DNA from: Cenococcum geophilum 1.58
Taxonomy: Eukaryota > Ascomycota > Dothideomycetes > Gloniales > Gloniaceae
NCBI GenBank assembly: GCA_001692895.1
Contig: KV748181.1
Coordinates: forward strand, 3,539,640 to 3,603,639
DNA length: 64,000 nt
Direction: 5' to 3'
The position numbers were made by a program, and so were the translations under genes. The notes beneath the pieces are model-generated. The model saw only the letters and a list, made by a program, of their open reading frames with translations. It did not search any database and had not been told where the DNA came from. Below are positions 21,035-32,296 of this stretch, piece after piece; position 1 is the first letter of the stretch; every line of letters starts with the position of its first letter.

Positions 21035-22934
21035 ATGTCTTTGAGGGTTTTATCCCTCTTGGGGCTCGTCGCCGCCGCTTCGAGCCAGAGCGCTGTACCA
21101 ACCAACTTTGACTTCGGCGCAGCAGCCCAATCTATCTCGGCTGAATTGAGCTCTCCATCATTTCTACCATATTCCAAGCCGAATCAGAAGGTCGAGGAGT
21201 TTATTGCTCCTGGTGACTCGTATACAGCGGGCACTGGATGCAACGGTAACAATGAAGTTATGGCCGGAGACGCTGTTCGTGGCAAGCGATCCTACCCGAT
21301 GCAAATGTCCACCGATGCAGATAACTGGGAATTCATCAATGGGGACAGGACACTTCCCCGCTTCAGCTTCCCCGCTTACACTGGCGACACAACGGTCGAA
21401 CTTGTCTCGGAACAACTGAAAAAGGGGGATTACAAGGAGAACAACAAGGATCTGCCCCGTGCTCAGCCCTTTGGAAAGCCTCAGCTTGCTGTCATGACGA
21501 TTGGAGGTAACGACGCTAAGCTGTCTACGTGAGTTACCCCAAAGATGTTTCAGCTATCTTTGCGATGTTTTGTTGACATTGGGGAAAACAGCATCTTGAA
21601 TGACTGTATCTACCGAGCTTGGCGGCCAGGAGATTGCCAAGAGACCCTCAAAGGCCTTCAGAAGGATATCGACGACGGAACCCTTCGCGATAAGATCAAC
21701 TATGCCTTGTACCAAGTTGCCCACACGGGAAGAGATTCAGGAGGCTCCAATCCGAGAGAAAACTTCCAGGTCTACGTCCTCAGCTACATCACCTTTTTCA
21801 ACGAAGTAACAACGGCTTGCAACGAATTTTCCTGGAACTATTGGGGCTGGAATACTCCCAAGCTCACCACGGATCTCCGTAAGCAACTTAACGGTTTGAC
21901 CCGGTCGGTCAACGCAGAGCTCAAGGCCGCCGCGCAGGATCTGGAACGCATGGGAGTCATCTTAATCGAAGGTCTAGATGATTTGTACAATAACCATCGC
22001 TATTGCGAGAGTCGCCATACTACCTATGAAATGGTCGACTACGATACATGGTTCTGGTCCCCTTATGCCCATTTCAACACTCCATCCGAAGGGCCCGGCG
22101 ACCCCAATAACCCATACGCGGCCGGGAACGAGGTCCCCGGGCAGCTGCTTCTGGATTTTGTCTTCCCTGGGCAAAACCAGAACGCCGCAATGGTGTCCGA
22201 AGCATCACCGCCATGGGAGTGGGCGGGTGCCGACAAGTATCCGACGTTCGAAGCCCTCCTGGCCGCGATTCAGGAGGAGGGAAACTTCACTACATCGGCC
22301 GCACCATTCCCCTTGTTGCGGTCCTTCCATCCCAAGGCCACGGCATACGGGGAACACAAGACTGCCATCTTCAGCGCCATGGCAGACAACAGGGCTGTTG
22401 TCGCAAGTGGTGCTGGCGGTAAATACACCGAGCGATGCAAGGATGTGAGCCCCCCTATTTCTTCAATAAGTACTATGACACATGACAAAACGACTGACAG
22501 TAGCACAGGTGGACATCAAGGGCGACCACCTTCTTGTGGGAACCTGTACCAACAAGGACGGAAAGGAAGTGCGAAGCCAGGAGGCCATAGAACTTTGCCT
22601 ACGTTACGACAATGGAGCCCTAATACCCGCAGACAAGTAAGTTTTTCCCACGGCAGTAAATGATTTTTCCTCGAGATGGGATAATACTAACCTCGAGCGT
22701 TGTAGTGGACAATATACACAGAATTGCCATGGCTGCTTTTTCAATCCTCCAATTTCGCCTGATCACAATAGCACGCTATGGTGTGTTTGCCAGAATGACA
22801 AGGATCCTTTTGCTAAAGCTGCTTCTGTTAAACTGGATGATTTCATGTCAGTTCAGGACGATGGATATGTCAAGTGTTTTGGTCATATTAGCGCCCCAAC
22901 TACCCTTAAAAGGTGGGAACGTGGGAGGCGGTGA
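21035..22934 (+). CDS. Secreted SGNH/GDSL-type hydrolase with C-terminal CVNH-like lectin domain, four exons
   Basis: Exons 21035-21528, 21592-22444, 22509-22636 and 22706-22934 give 567 aa; the introns of 63, 64 and 69 bp have GTGAGT, GTGAGC and GTAAGT donors. The start at 21035 opens a signal peptide (residues 1-18). Residues 60-63 GDSY hold the predicted nucleophile Ser62 (SGNH block I), 157-160 GGND is block III, and His411 in SFHPK fits block V. The usual Asp three residues before the His is Arg408, so a Ser-His dyad or another acid is implied. Residues about 440-555 carry a CVNH pattern: paired Cys 447/462, 479, 499, 502, 518, 520, 549, with GDHLLVGTC and NGQYTQNC phrases. SGNH enzymes hydrolyse ester or lipid bonds and CVNH domains bind mannose-type glycans. 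A secreted esterase that docks on a glycan surface is an inference. The CVNH call is less sure than the hydrolase call. Confidence 0.85.
21529..21591 (+). other. Intron 1 of the SGNH-CVNH gene
   Basis: 63 bp, GTGAGT…ACAG. Splicing joins GGNDAKLST directly to ILNDCIYRAW and keeps the frame (phase 2). Confidence 0.85.
22445..22508 (+). other. Intron 2 of the SGNH-CVNH gene
   Basis: 64 bp, GTGAGC…ACAG, phase 0. It falls almost at the boundary between the hydrolase and CVNH-like parts (…ERCKD/VDIKG…), consistent with domain joining at an intron, though this is only suggestive. Confidence 0.85.
22637..22705 (+). other. Intron 3 of the SGNH-CVNH gene
   Basis: 69 bp, GTAAGT…GTAG with a canonical branch-point sequence TACTAAC at about 22684. 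Phase 2. Confidence 0.85.
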
Positions 22935-24085
22935 AGAAAGAGATATGGGATAAAGGTTATCAAGTCTTCTTAGTATTACGTACATCAAAAATTCCGTTTG
23001 CCCCCTTATCTCCAATACGTCTTCAGGATCGACTGCTGCCACGGCGGAGACAGCCGGTATGAATAAATTGTCCAGAGCGAATAAATGAGAATTGCAGGTG
23101 CCTAAAGAACTATCCGCTGCTAGTCTCTCGCAAATGACTGAGCGAAGAACGTGGGAGGATGGTCAGTTGAGAGTAGAGCGTCAGCGCCTGCTGAACAAGT
23201 ATCGTGCAAGTGATAGCAGAGGCGAGGCTTATTGTTCAATCTCTTCATTCCGTAAGTCACGGAACTTCTCGCCATTCGTTTGATTTCTGGAGAATCTAGA
23301 TCCAGAAGAGCTAATGCATACTTTTGCTAAAAAAAAAGTTGTCAATTCTCAAAGAAGCCAGAAATGAGTACAGCAGAAGGAAACAAACTACACCATTGAC
23401 CTTTCATAGCCCTGTCGGTGTTCTCGGACGCCCGTTGTACCGCTTCGTACCGTTTCCGACAGCTCGTGAGCAGTATGACGTCATTGATTGTTTGCATCGA
23501 TACCATCAATAACGAACATCGCGACATCCTCGACATGTGAGCAAGGCGTCTGCCAGAGGGCCTTAGGCCTTCTACGCGTCACCGATCCAAGTTTCAACAA
23601 TAGAATTCGTCCGACTATAAAGCATAAAGATATCTGGCCCAAGCATGATACAGCTGCGCCTCCAGTTGCGTCTAATATCCTCCATCTATTACTTAATTCC
23701 AAGTAGTTTCCAAATGCCCTAGTAACCTTTAAAGGTATATAATGGAGATATCGATATAAAATTGCACTCTTCTATTCTTTGTTAGGTGTAAGCTTTTGCA
23801 GTGTGGGAGAATTGAATGAACGACTTGATTGTGAATGTAGCTCTAAAGCGTCTATATATACACGAGGTAGGTAGCAAAAGCTGACGACGACGTTGGCGAC
23901 AACGTTGACGACGATTTGTAACTGTTACCTAATTGCCACCAGGTCGATATTGTCACTTAGCCGGTGATAGGTAATGAATAGGTAATAGAAATAAGTAGTA
24001 AGACATGCGATGGCAAGAGACAGGGTGGTAAGTCATAAGGTAGTATCTGACATGGTACCTGTAGTCGGTTACATTAGGGCTTATA
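22935..24085. other. Unmutated 3' flank of the SGNH-CVNH gene, no confirmed gene
   Basis: Normal base composition to about 23710, so this is probably host DNA. Short frames at 23092-23283 (63 aa, charged, TERRTWEDGQLRVERQRLL) and 23488-23706 (72 aa) could be fragments of a decayed gene. I recognise neither and see no consistent splice model. From about 23785 the sequence resembles 20489-20960 in pieces (GTAAGCTT.GCAGTG.GG, AAGTCATAAGGT, GTAGTCGGTTACAT). Confidence 0.4.
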
Positions 24086-25314
24086 ATTAAGAGATTTGGC
24101 TGTAGAACTTACTTTACTTTCTATTTCCGGTAAGTAGAAAATAGTATTATTATATTCTAATAAGTAAGGTATTTTTTAGCGGTAAATGTTTCTAACTAGT
24201 AGAGAAGAAGTAGAATGAGGTTATAAATTGTAAAGGTCTCTATATTTTAATCTTATATTAGGTAAAGTAGCCTACATAAAATAGCTAGCAAATAGTAAGT
24301 TATGCCTAAGTATATCCTTTAATCCTATATATAGTAGCTAGAGTTAAATTTTACTAATATAAGGAATCTAAATATATACTAATGCGTACGCGTAATTTCT
24401 AAAGCTTTTCCTCTAGAATCTTCTAGCTATTTAATTCTAATAACTAGGTTAGAGGAAGACTTAATTACTTTAATAACGGTAGCGGAGAGTATTAAAAACA
24501 ACGCGTAAATATTAAGTATTACTTAAATCGCTTATAGTACGGGCTCGCTATTAATATAAATATATATTTCTATAACGCTATAGATTTTATAAGAAGCTAA
24601 AAGTATAAGTAGAATTAATTAAGATAGTAAAGGTTATTATTCCGCCTACTAATAAGTAAGCCTACCTTTAATTTAATAGACTACTAAGATATAGCTCCTA
24701 TCTACTTTTAATTATGCTAAGTCCTAAATAAGTTATAAGTAATCTATTAATAAGGAGAATATAAAGTAATATATAATCCTAATACGACTATTAATATTAA
24801 CACTGTATAAGAGAAGCCATACCCTTTACTACGGTTATATTTATCGCGTAATTCTTTAGTAAAGAACTGCTAGGCAGTAGTTACGCCTATAATCGCGCCT
24901 ATAAAATAAACAATTTATAAGGAAGTATTGTTTAGAGTATTTAAGGGAGTTAATTAGAAGGTATCCTTAATATAAAGAGATAGTGTACTGGATTTAGAGT
25001 GCTAATTAAAATTCTTTAACTAGGCAAAGTCTTTTCTATTAGCTTAAGGTTACAGTTATCCAGAATATTAATTGCCTATTATAATCCTCCCTTAAGAAAT
25101 AAATATCCGTTCTCCTTAATCTTAAAAAGGTTTAGGTAGTTAAATATCGCTAGGGTTTAATAAAGAAGATTGTAGATACTGTTATATAAGGAAGGAAATT
25201 AATTTTAAGAGCGAGCCGTATTAAACAGAGACTCCTACGGTTAACCCCCCTTATTATAATATTGGGTATATAATAATATTATCTATATTACGATCTACAC
25301 CCCTTAATTAAGCC
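24086..25314. other. RIP-mutated sequence of unknown origin
   Basis: AT-rich with stops throughout, typical of RIP-mutated repeats. Plus-strand translation looks protein-like in places (for example near 24440-25200), but I could not match it to a retroelement or transposase family. No LTR or inverted-repeat ends were found. Confidence 0.4.
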
Positions 25315-25490
25315 TGTTGGGAATAATATTATATATATTCACGTGGTCGTCACATGACGCCACGGCACTAGCGTAGCGAGGAGCCTTAAGCTCCTCGCCC
25401 TTCCTTACCCCTTTCTTAGAACATTAAGAACAACAATTATTATACTATCTACGAACCATAGCTACGTGATATCCCCTTGTGTAACCAACA
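25315..25490 (+). repeat. 176-bp LTR related to those of elements A and B
   Basis: TGTTGGGAATAAT…AACCAACA. It shares the middle with the A LTR (CGTCACATGACGCC, GGCGAGGAGC…GCTCCTCGCC) and the end with the B LTR (ACTATCTACGAACC, AGCTACGTGATATC). It is followed at 25491 by CTAATTAGTGGTTAAC and about 80 bp of leader, as in A and B. It is therefore a plus-oriented 5' end, yet the sequence to its right codes on the minus strand. No duplication partner was found. Confidence 0.8.
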
Positions 25491-25579
25491 CTAATTAGTG
25501 GTTAACTTCACTGTTATACCATAGAGCAGCTAGGTATTCCACTAAGAAGAGATAAGCTACTATACCAGTAACTAACGGG

Positions 25580-26306
25580 CGGCTTAATAGTGGGTTGCCT
25601 TATCAATTATATATAATACTAGGCTGCCGTTAATATACATAATGTCTACGTATACTAAGTGGTTGAAATTAAGTTCTTTATATAGAGTAAACTTAAATTG
25701 GCCTAGGGAACGTCTGTATTTCTAGCAAAAGGAGCAGTATTTAGTTAGGTAGTTAATTACCTTCTTATTAATGTTGTTATATCTAGAGCGTTTAAGGACT
25801 CTATATAGCTTTTTAGCTAATAGGTGGCCGAAACGGCGGTATAGGCGGTGGATTTCCGTACTGGTGAGGTAGCATAGGTTATAGTTAAAAGATTCCTAAA
25901 TATAGGTCTGTAAAGTCTCTCCCTATATAAGGAACGGGTATCTAAATTATTATATAATTAGTAGGGTAATGTGCTTACTTTCTAGGGTAGTTATAGGGCC
26001 AATTACGGTGTCCGTAATATTATTATAGTAAACCTATAACCTATCTATATCCATAAGGTAAAGTAGGAAAGGGGTGTCCGCTTTTACTACGTGGAAGTTA
26101 ACTAGGCTAATTGGGGTCTTAACTGTAACTAATTTAATTAATATAGTTAAGCTAATGCCGAATTGGATATTTACGGCCCTAGTTTACATAGTATTAATAT
26201 CCGTATTGTTATTTGCGGTGGTCTTATATATAAGGTATTGTCTATAACCTATAGTAGACTTTTTAGAGGCACATATATTAATTATAACGCTATAGAATTC
26301 TTTAGG
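25580..26306 (-). mobile_element. Element F, left part: Ty1/copia-like protease-integrase remnant
   Basis: Minus-strand translation gives copia-type protease-end and integrase zinc-binding sequence (H..RFGH, then C..C near 25720-25800, then the VDIMYI start of the integrase core near 25640). It runs up against the leader of the LTR at 25315. The other half lies beyond element E at 32297. Broken by RIP. Confidence 0.7.
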
Positions 26307-26311
26307 GGTGT

Positions 26312-26538
26312 TGTTACGGCACTAGCAGAACTTAGCAGAACCTCGCACCGGCAAGTTGCCATAGATTGCCGCATATTGCGGTCACGTGACGCGAAGATCT
26401 TATAAAATATCGAACGGCGCTTCTCTTCTTCTCCTTTTCTTTCCCTAGCTTTAGATTCTCGTTTATAGACAATCCAATCGTATAGGCTTGCGCGACCCTT
26501 TTGCCGTGCTTATGTCTCGATTGACTAAGTCGCTAACA
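26312..26538 (+). repeat. 5' LTR of element E
   Basis: 227 bp. It has GGTCACGTGACGCG followed by CTTATAAAATATC, a likely TATA box for the element's transcript, and then a CT-rich stretch (CTTCTCTTCTTCTCC). TTATCTAAAGCTCAC follows as the probable primer-binding region. Confidence 0.9.
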
Positions 26539-29500
26539 TTATCTAAAGCTCACTCTACTCTTTTTTCCTAAGAAGGAACTTAAATATATCTATAAGAACA
26601 TAAAATAGGACCCTAAGGACATCATTAGAACCACAAGGACAGGACCTAAAAGAAAAGAACAGAACCCTAAGGAAAGGACCTATAAAACACATATAGACTA
26701 GAACCCCTAAAGAAATTAACCAGAATTACCTAATACCCCTACCACTATGCTACGAACCACAGCAGCAGGTAAAGTAGCTGTAGAACCCTTAAATACTTTA
26801 GGCAAAGAAACAATTAACGTTTTAACCCCCTAGGCAGAGCTTGCGGCTACTAATGCCGAAATTAAACAATTGTGAAAGCTGCTTAAAGCTAGAGATACCC
26901 CTATATTTAATAATAAGTTATTATTAGATAACTAAAGACTTACTATAGTCCTTTAGGCCCTATCCTAGCGCCTTAGTGGATCCACTAAGGCCTATATAGC
27001 ACCGAAGCGGTTAGTAAAGGTCACGGACCCCCTACTACTTATAGACAAAACCGACCCTATATTTAATAATTGGAAGCTTTAATTACGGGATAAGCTTAAA
27101 GTTAATATAGACTACTTCCCTAACGCCCAAGCCAGAATGGCCTATATCTTCAGCCGTACTAGCGGAGACGCCTAGATGTATTTACGCCTATAATACACTA
27201 AAGACTTAGCAGACCCCTTTATCTCTAAAGAAGAAATAATTAAACACTTATCTTCTATTTATAAAGACCCTTTTAAAGTATAAAACGCCTACCTTAGCTA
27301 TAAAAGCCTAAATATGAAAATAATAAAGACCTTTTTGGCCTTCTAAACCCGCTTTTTACACCTGGCCGGACAGGCCTAGATCCCCTAGGAAGACCTACTA
27401 CTAAACCTCTTTGATAAGCTTACCCTAGACCTATAGCGGGCCGTATTGCCAGCTTATACTACGGTATAGACGTTAAAGGAACTTACGGACTATTGCCTAG
27501 CTATTAACTAAGGCCTCTATTAAATTAAGGCACGCGCTAATTGGCTAAAAACTAGAAACCTTATAAACTAGGCCGTAAGTACTATAAGTACGGCCCGTAG
27601 TGCCCCGGCACAATTAGCAGCTCCTATAGTTAACCTAGCAGTTAGCCGCGCAGCTACCCCTACTGCGGGCCTAGTATACACCCAGCCTATATATAGCGAC
27701 CCCTATATATAGGCCCTTAGCGATTAAGGAGCTTACTTCTTATGCGGTTAAATAGGCTACCCTATAAGGAACTGCCTAATAAAGGCAAAGATAAACGAGG
27801 TCCTATTAATTTAGGAGGATAGTATAAAGCTAGAAAAAGAGGAACCCTAGAGGAAGACTCCTCTTTAGGGTTAAAAGGGATTGATATATTATATATTAAT
27901 CTAGGTCGGCTAGTTAGTAGAAGAAGCTACACTATCCCTTATACTTTATTTTGTAATAAATATTAAGTTTTAACCTCTACTTTAGCTAACTTAGAAGTAA
28001 ATGCCTTTACCTTAATTAATATAAAGTACGCTGTAAAACTAGCTAACTTTTTAAATGTACCCCTTAAAGAACTACCTAAACTAATCCCTATTTGCGGTTA
28101 TAACGGACGGATAGGGCTACCTATTATAACTATCTGGTAGATCTACCTCCACATTAACGGACGAAGGTAGTATAATGTCCCCTTTCTCATTACGGACTTA
28201 GGAAGCCACGATATAATCTTAGGAAGAAAATAGCTAGCCTATTTAGGCTTATAGCTTAAAGTATAGAGTAGACAGCTTATTTAGCCCGAAACTCTACCCC
28301 TAACCCCTTCCTTTATAAAAGAAATTAGCATTATAATAGAAAACCTTATACGGCCCTAGATTAATACTATTTACTAGGCCGATGCTATGCGCAGAGACTA
28401 GGCCTTTAAGAAGGATGTATAGCTTAACTTGCAACGGATCTATATACTACGCCGCCCTTAGACTACCTATATTACGCCACCCGCACTAAAGACCTAGGAA
28501 GTTAGTAGTGACCTAGCTAAGTTCCCTATAGAGAACCCTATAAAGCTATAAAGGAAAGCTAGGAATATCGGACGCCACACTAAACTAATAAATAGGAAGG
28601 ACAACTTATAAAAAATAGAACGTAAGCTAAGGAAGACTATAAACCCTATACCACAAACCACGGCCTAATAGACGCCAAAGAAACCTACAAACCTTTTACT
28701 AGTTAATATCTACTATATTGGCGCTGTAGGATTCTACTGGAACCTAGTTTAGCTTAATACCGTTACCTTTATAACTAGCCTATACAAAATTAACTAAATA
28801 ATTAAGAAAAAGAAAAGCGAGCTTAGCGGGTAGGAAAGTAGGCTTATAGATAAAGAACTAGTGGAGTAAAAACTACTTAATTAATACCGGAAATTTAAGG
28901 ACGTATTCTTTAAGGCAGCGTCTAATATGCTTTTACTCCACCAACTGTATAACTATAAGATTGAGATCGAGCAAGACAAGGGAAGTACCCTTAGCTTTAG
29001 CCCTTTCTACCTATAGTCTATTGCTAAATTATAGGCTATAAAGTAGTACCTTATTAATAACCTAAATAAGGGCTTTATTAAGCCTAGCTAAGCCCCTTTT
29101 AACTTACCTATTCTCTTTATTAAAAAGCTAAATAGAGGACTGCGCTTCTATATCGACTACTATAAGCTAAATAATATAACCCGCAAGGACTGCTACTTAC
29201 TACCCTTACTTAATAAAACTCTTACCTAAATAAGTAAAGCTAAGGTTTTTATAAAGCTTAATATCCACTAGGCCTTTTACTAAATTAGGATAAACCCTAG
29301 GTCTAAGGATTTTACTACATTCTAAACCCATTACGGAACGTATAAATATAAGGTACTTCCTTTTAGACTAACTAATGGACTAGCTACGTACTAGCGGTAT
29401 ATAAACAATATACTCTTTAACTACCTTAACGACTTCTATACAGCCTATCTAGATAATATTATAATCTACTTAGAGAACAAACTGGAATATAAGGAGCACG

Positions 29501-32064
29501 TCTATAAAGTCCTATAATGGCTCCGCGAAGCTGGCCTCTAGGCCAATATTAAGAAGTTAGAATTTAGTATTAAGCGTATAAAGTACCTAGGTTTTATTAT
29601 TAGTATAAACGGAATTAAGGCTAATTTAGAGAAAACGATTGTAATTGACCAGTAGACGCCCCTATAGACCGTAAAGGGGGTATAATCGTTTTTAGGTTTC
29701 TATAACTTCTACTAACACTTTATTAAAAACTATAGTAGAATCGCCCAACCTTTTAACCGCCTTACTAGGAAAGACTAGCTCTTTTACTTTAACGCTATAT
29801 ATATATAGGCCTTTAATAAGCTTAAAAAACGGCTAGTATTAGCCCCCTTATTTACCTACTTTAACCTAGAACGGCCCTTAATACTAGAAACTAATGCCTT
29901 AAACGGCGTAATAGCTAGTATTTTTTCCCAGAAGCAACCGGACGGAAAATGGCACCCTATTGCATACTATTTAAAGACTATAATAGATGCTAAACTAAAC
30001 TACCATATCCATAATAAAGAAATGCTGGCTATTATCTCTAGCTTTTAGCACTAGCGTATATAGCTAAAGGGGACCCCTAAACCTATTAAAGTAGTATTAG
30101 ACTATAAGGCCCTAGAATACTTTATAATAACTAAGGCCCTTACGGCCCGGCAGGTACGCTAGGCGGATATTCTATCTTAGTTTAACTTCTTAATTATATA
30201 TAGACTAGGCGCTATAAACTATATAAATGCTCTTACTAGGCGTAAATAAGACCTAGGTGACTATACGGCTATAAAGATCTTATTACAGACCTAGACACTA
30301 CTATAACTAGAGCACCTTAACCCCTAAATATAGGCAGAACTAAGTACAGACTTCTTAGGCGCCGAGGTATATCCTATTAACCCTTTAGGACTTAACTTAA
30401 TTAACAAATTGCTATAGATAAACTATATAGCCCCTTCTCTATAGGAGTACCGTAAAAAGGCAAAGAACGTTAACAGCCTATAGTCCCTTAAAAATAGATT
30501 ACTTAAGCATTAGGAATAGCTAGTAGTAGTAGAGGAACAGAACTTATAGACCTGGCTTATTACTAAAGCATATACCTAGGTCTCTACGGCCTACCCTAGA
30601 AAGAATAAAACCCACAGGATTATTAGCAACCACTACTATTAGCCCGGAATGGTTATAGATATTAACCGCTATATACAGAACTGCAATAACTGCCATAGGT
30701 CTATAATTCCACGAGATAAAACCCTAGGACTATTAAAACCCCTTTTAATACCCAACCGCCCCTAGTAATATATCTTTATAGACTTTTATAAGCTACCTCC
30801 AGACCGTAACGGATATAATATAGTTATAATCTTAGTTAACCGCTTTAGCAAGCGCCCGTTCTTAATTCCCTATCATAAGAATATTAATGCTAAAGAGGCA
30901 GCCTAACTGTATATCCACTACGTCTACTAAATTTATAGACTACTAGATACTATTATATCCAACCATAGGCCGCAGTTTATATTAGCCTTTTGGAATAAGT
31001 TTACTTAAATCCTAGGTATTAAGCTAAAGCTTTTTACGGTATATTACCCCTAGATAGACGGTTAAACGGATATTATAAATTAATACTTAGACTAGAGACT
31101 CTAGCCTTTTATTAACTACTTCTAGGATAACTAAGCCAAACTATTACCCTTAATAAACTACGCCTAAGTGACCCTACCCCACAACTCTACTGGATTTGCC
31201 CCTATTTAACTAGAAATAGGTTACCTACCCCGTATAAGCTTTAACTAGGAAAGACTAAAAGGGCCCCAAACTATACGCGAAAAACTATCTTATAAGGAAG
31301 CCTAGCAGTACGCTAAGCGCTTAGAAGAAGCCTAGAAAGTAGCCCATATAAACCTAGAAAAGGCCTAGAAATTAATAAAATAGCAGGCGAATAAGTATAG
31401 GCGCGAGCCTAACTTTATTATAGGCGATATAGTCTAGGTTATAATAAAGAACTAGAAGATAAAACGGCCTAGCCGTAAGCTAGACTATAAAATAGTAGGA
31501 CCATATAAGATTCTTAATAAAGTAGGCAACTTATATAAGGTTAAGCTCCTAGACTTAATTAAAGTTCACCCTATCTTCTTACCAGATAAGCTATAAAAAG
31601 CTATAAATAACCTACTACCTGGACAAAAGAATGAACCTCCCCTACTAATTTAAGTTAATGGCGATAATAAATAGGAAATTAAAGAAATACTAGCCTATAA
31701 ACTTATAAAGGGAACGTTAAAGTATTATATTAGTTAGAAAGGATATAACCTAGACCCTATTTAGTACCCTATATAGAACCTTATAGGTAGTCCCTATAAG
31801 CTTTAGGAGTTCTATAGCCGCTACCCTAATAAACCCGGACCGCTAAAGTACCTAGATAAGTAGATAGAATGCTAGCATAACGAAGATAATAAGCTACTAG
31901 AAGAATATAAGAATAAGAACACCCTAGAAATTTCTTAGTTATATAAGGTATTAAAATATCCAGGAACTTTAACCAGCGGTTAAAGTTATCTAATTGGTTA
32001 GATTCTCTTACTAAGACTTTTAGCAATAAAGCCTAAGGGCAGGCTTTTTTAGAGGGGGGGGTAA

Positions 32065-32291
32065 TGTTACGGCACTAGCAGAACTTGGCAGAACCTCGCA
32101 CCGGCAAGTTGCCACAGATTGCCGCATATTGCGGTTACGTGACGCGAAGATCTTATAAAATATCGAACGGTGCTTCTCTTCTTCTCCTTTCCTTTCCCTA
32201 GCTTTAGATTCTCGTTTACAGACAATCCAATTATACAGGCTTGCGCGACCCTTTTGCCGTGCTTATATCTCAATTGACTGAGTCGCTAATA
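32065..32291 (+). repeat. 3' LTR of element E
   Basis: 227 bp, the same length as the 5' copy with a few transition differences. Confidence 0.9.
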
Positions 32292-32296
32292 GGTGT

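Larger units (their letters stand above)
26312..32291 (+). mobile_element. Element E: near full-length Ty3/gypsy chromodomain element (chromovirus type), fossil
   Basis: The 227-bp LTRs at 26312-26538 and 32065-32291 are of equal length (TGTTACGGCACTAGC…GTCGCTAACA) and flanked by the duplication GGTGT (26307-26311, 32292-32296). A polypurine tract (AGAGGGGGGGGTAA) precedes the right LTR. Plus-strand parts in order are gag (about 26.75-27.7 kb, with a zinc knuckle near 27740-27770), protease near 28.0-28.25, reverse transcriptase 29.0-29.6, RNase H 29.8-30.2, integrase 30.6-31.4, and a C-terminal chromodomain near 31660-31800. The order and chromodomain place it with fungal chromoviruses. It looks whole in length but is broken by very many RIP-type changes. 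It is inserted into copia remnant F. Confidence 0.9.

Noticed and set aside
21978-22448. 156-codon frame overlapping the hydrolase exon 2
   Set aside because: It is a shadow of the real exon in another frame; the SGNH frame carries the motifs and splices correctly.
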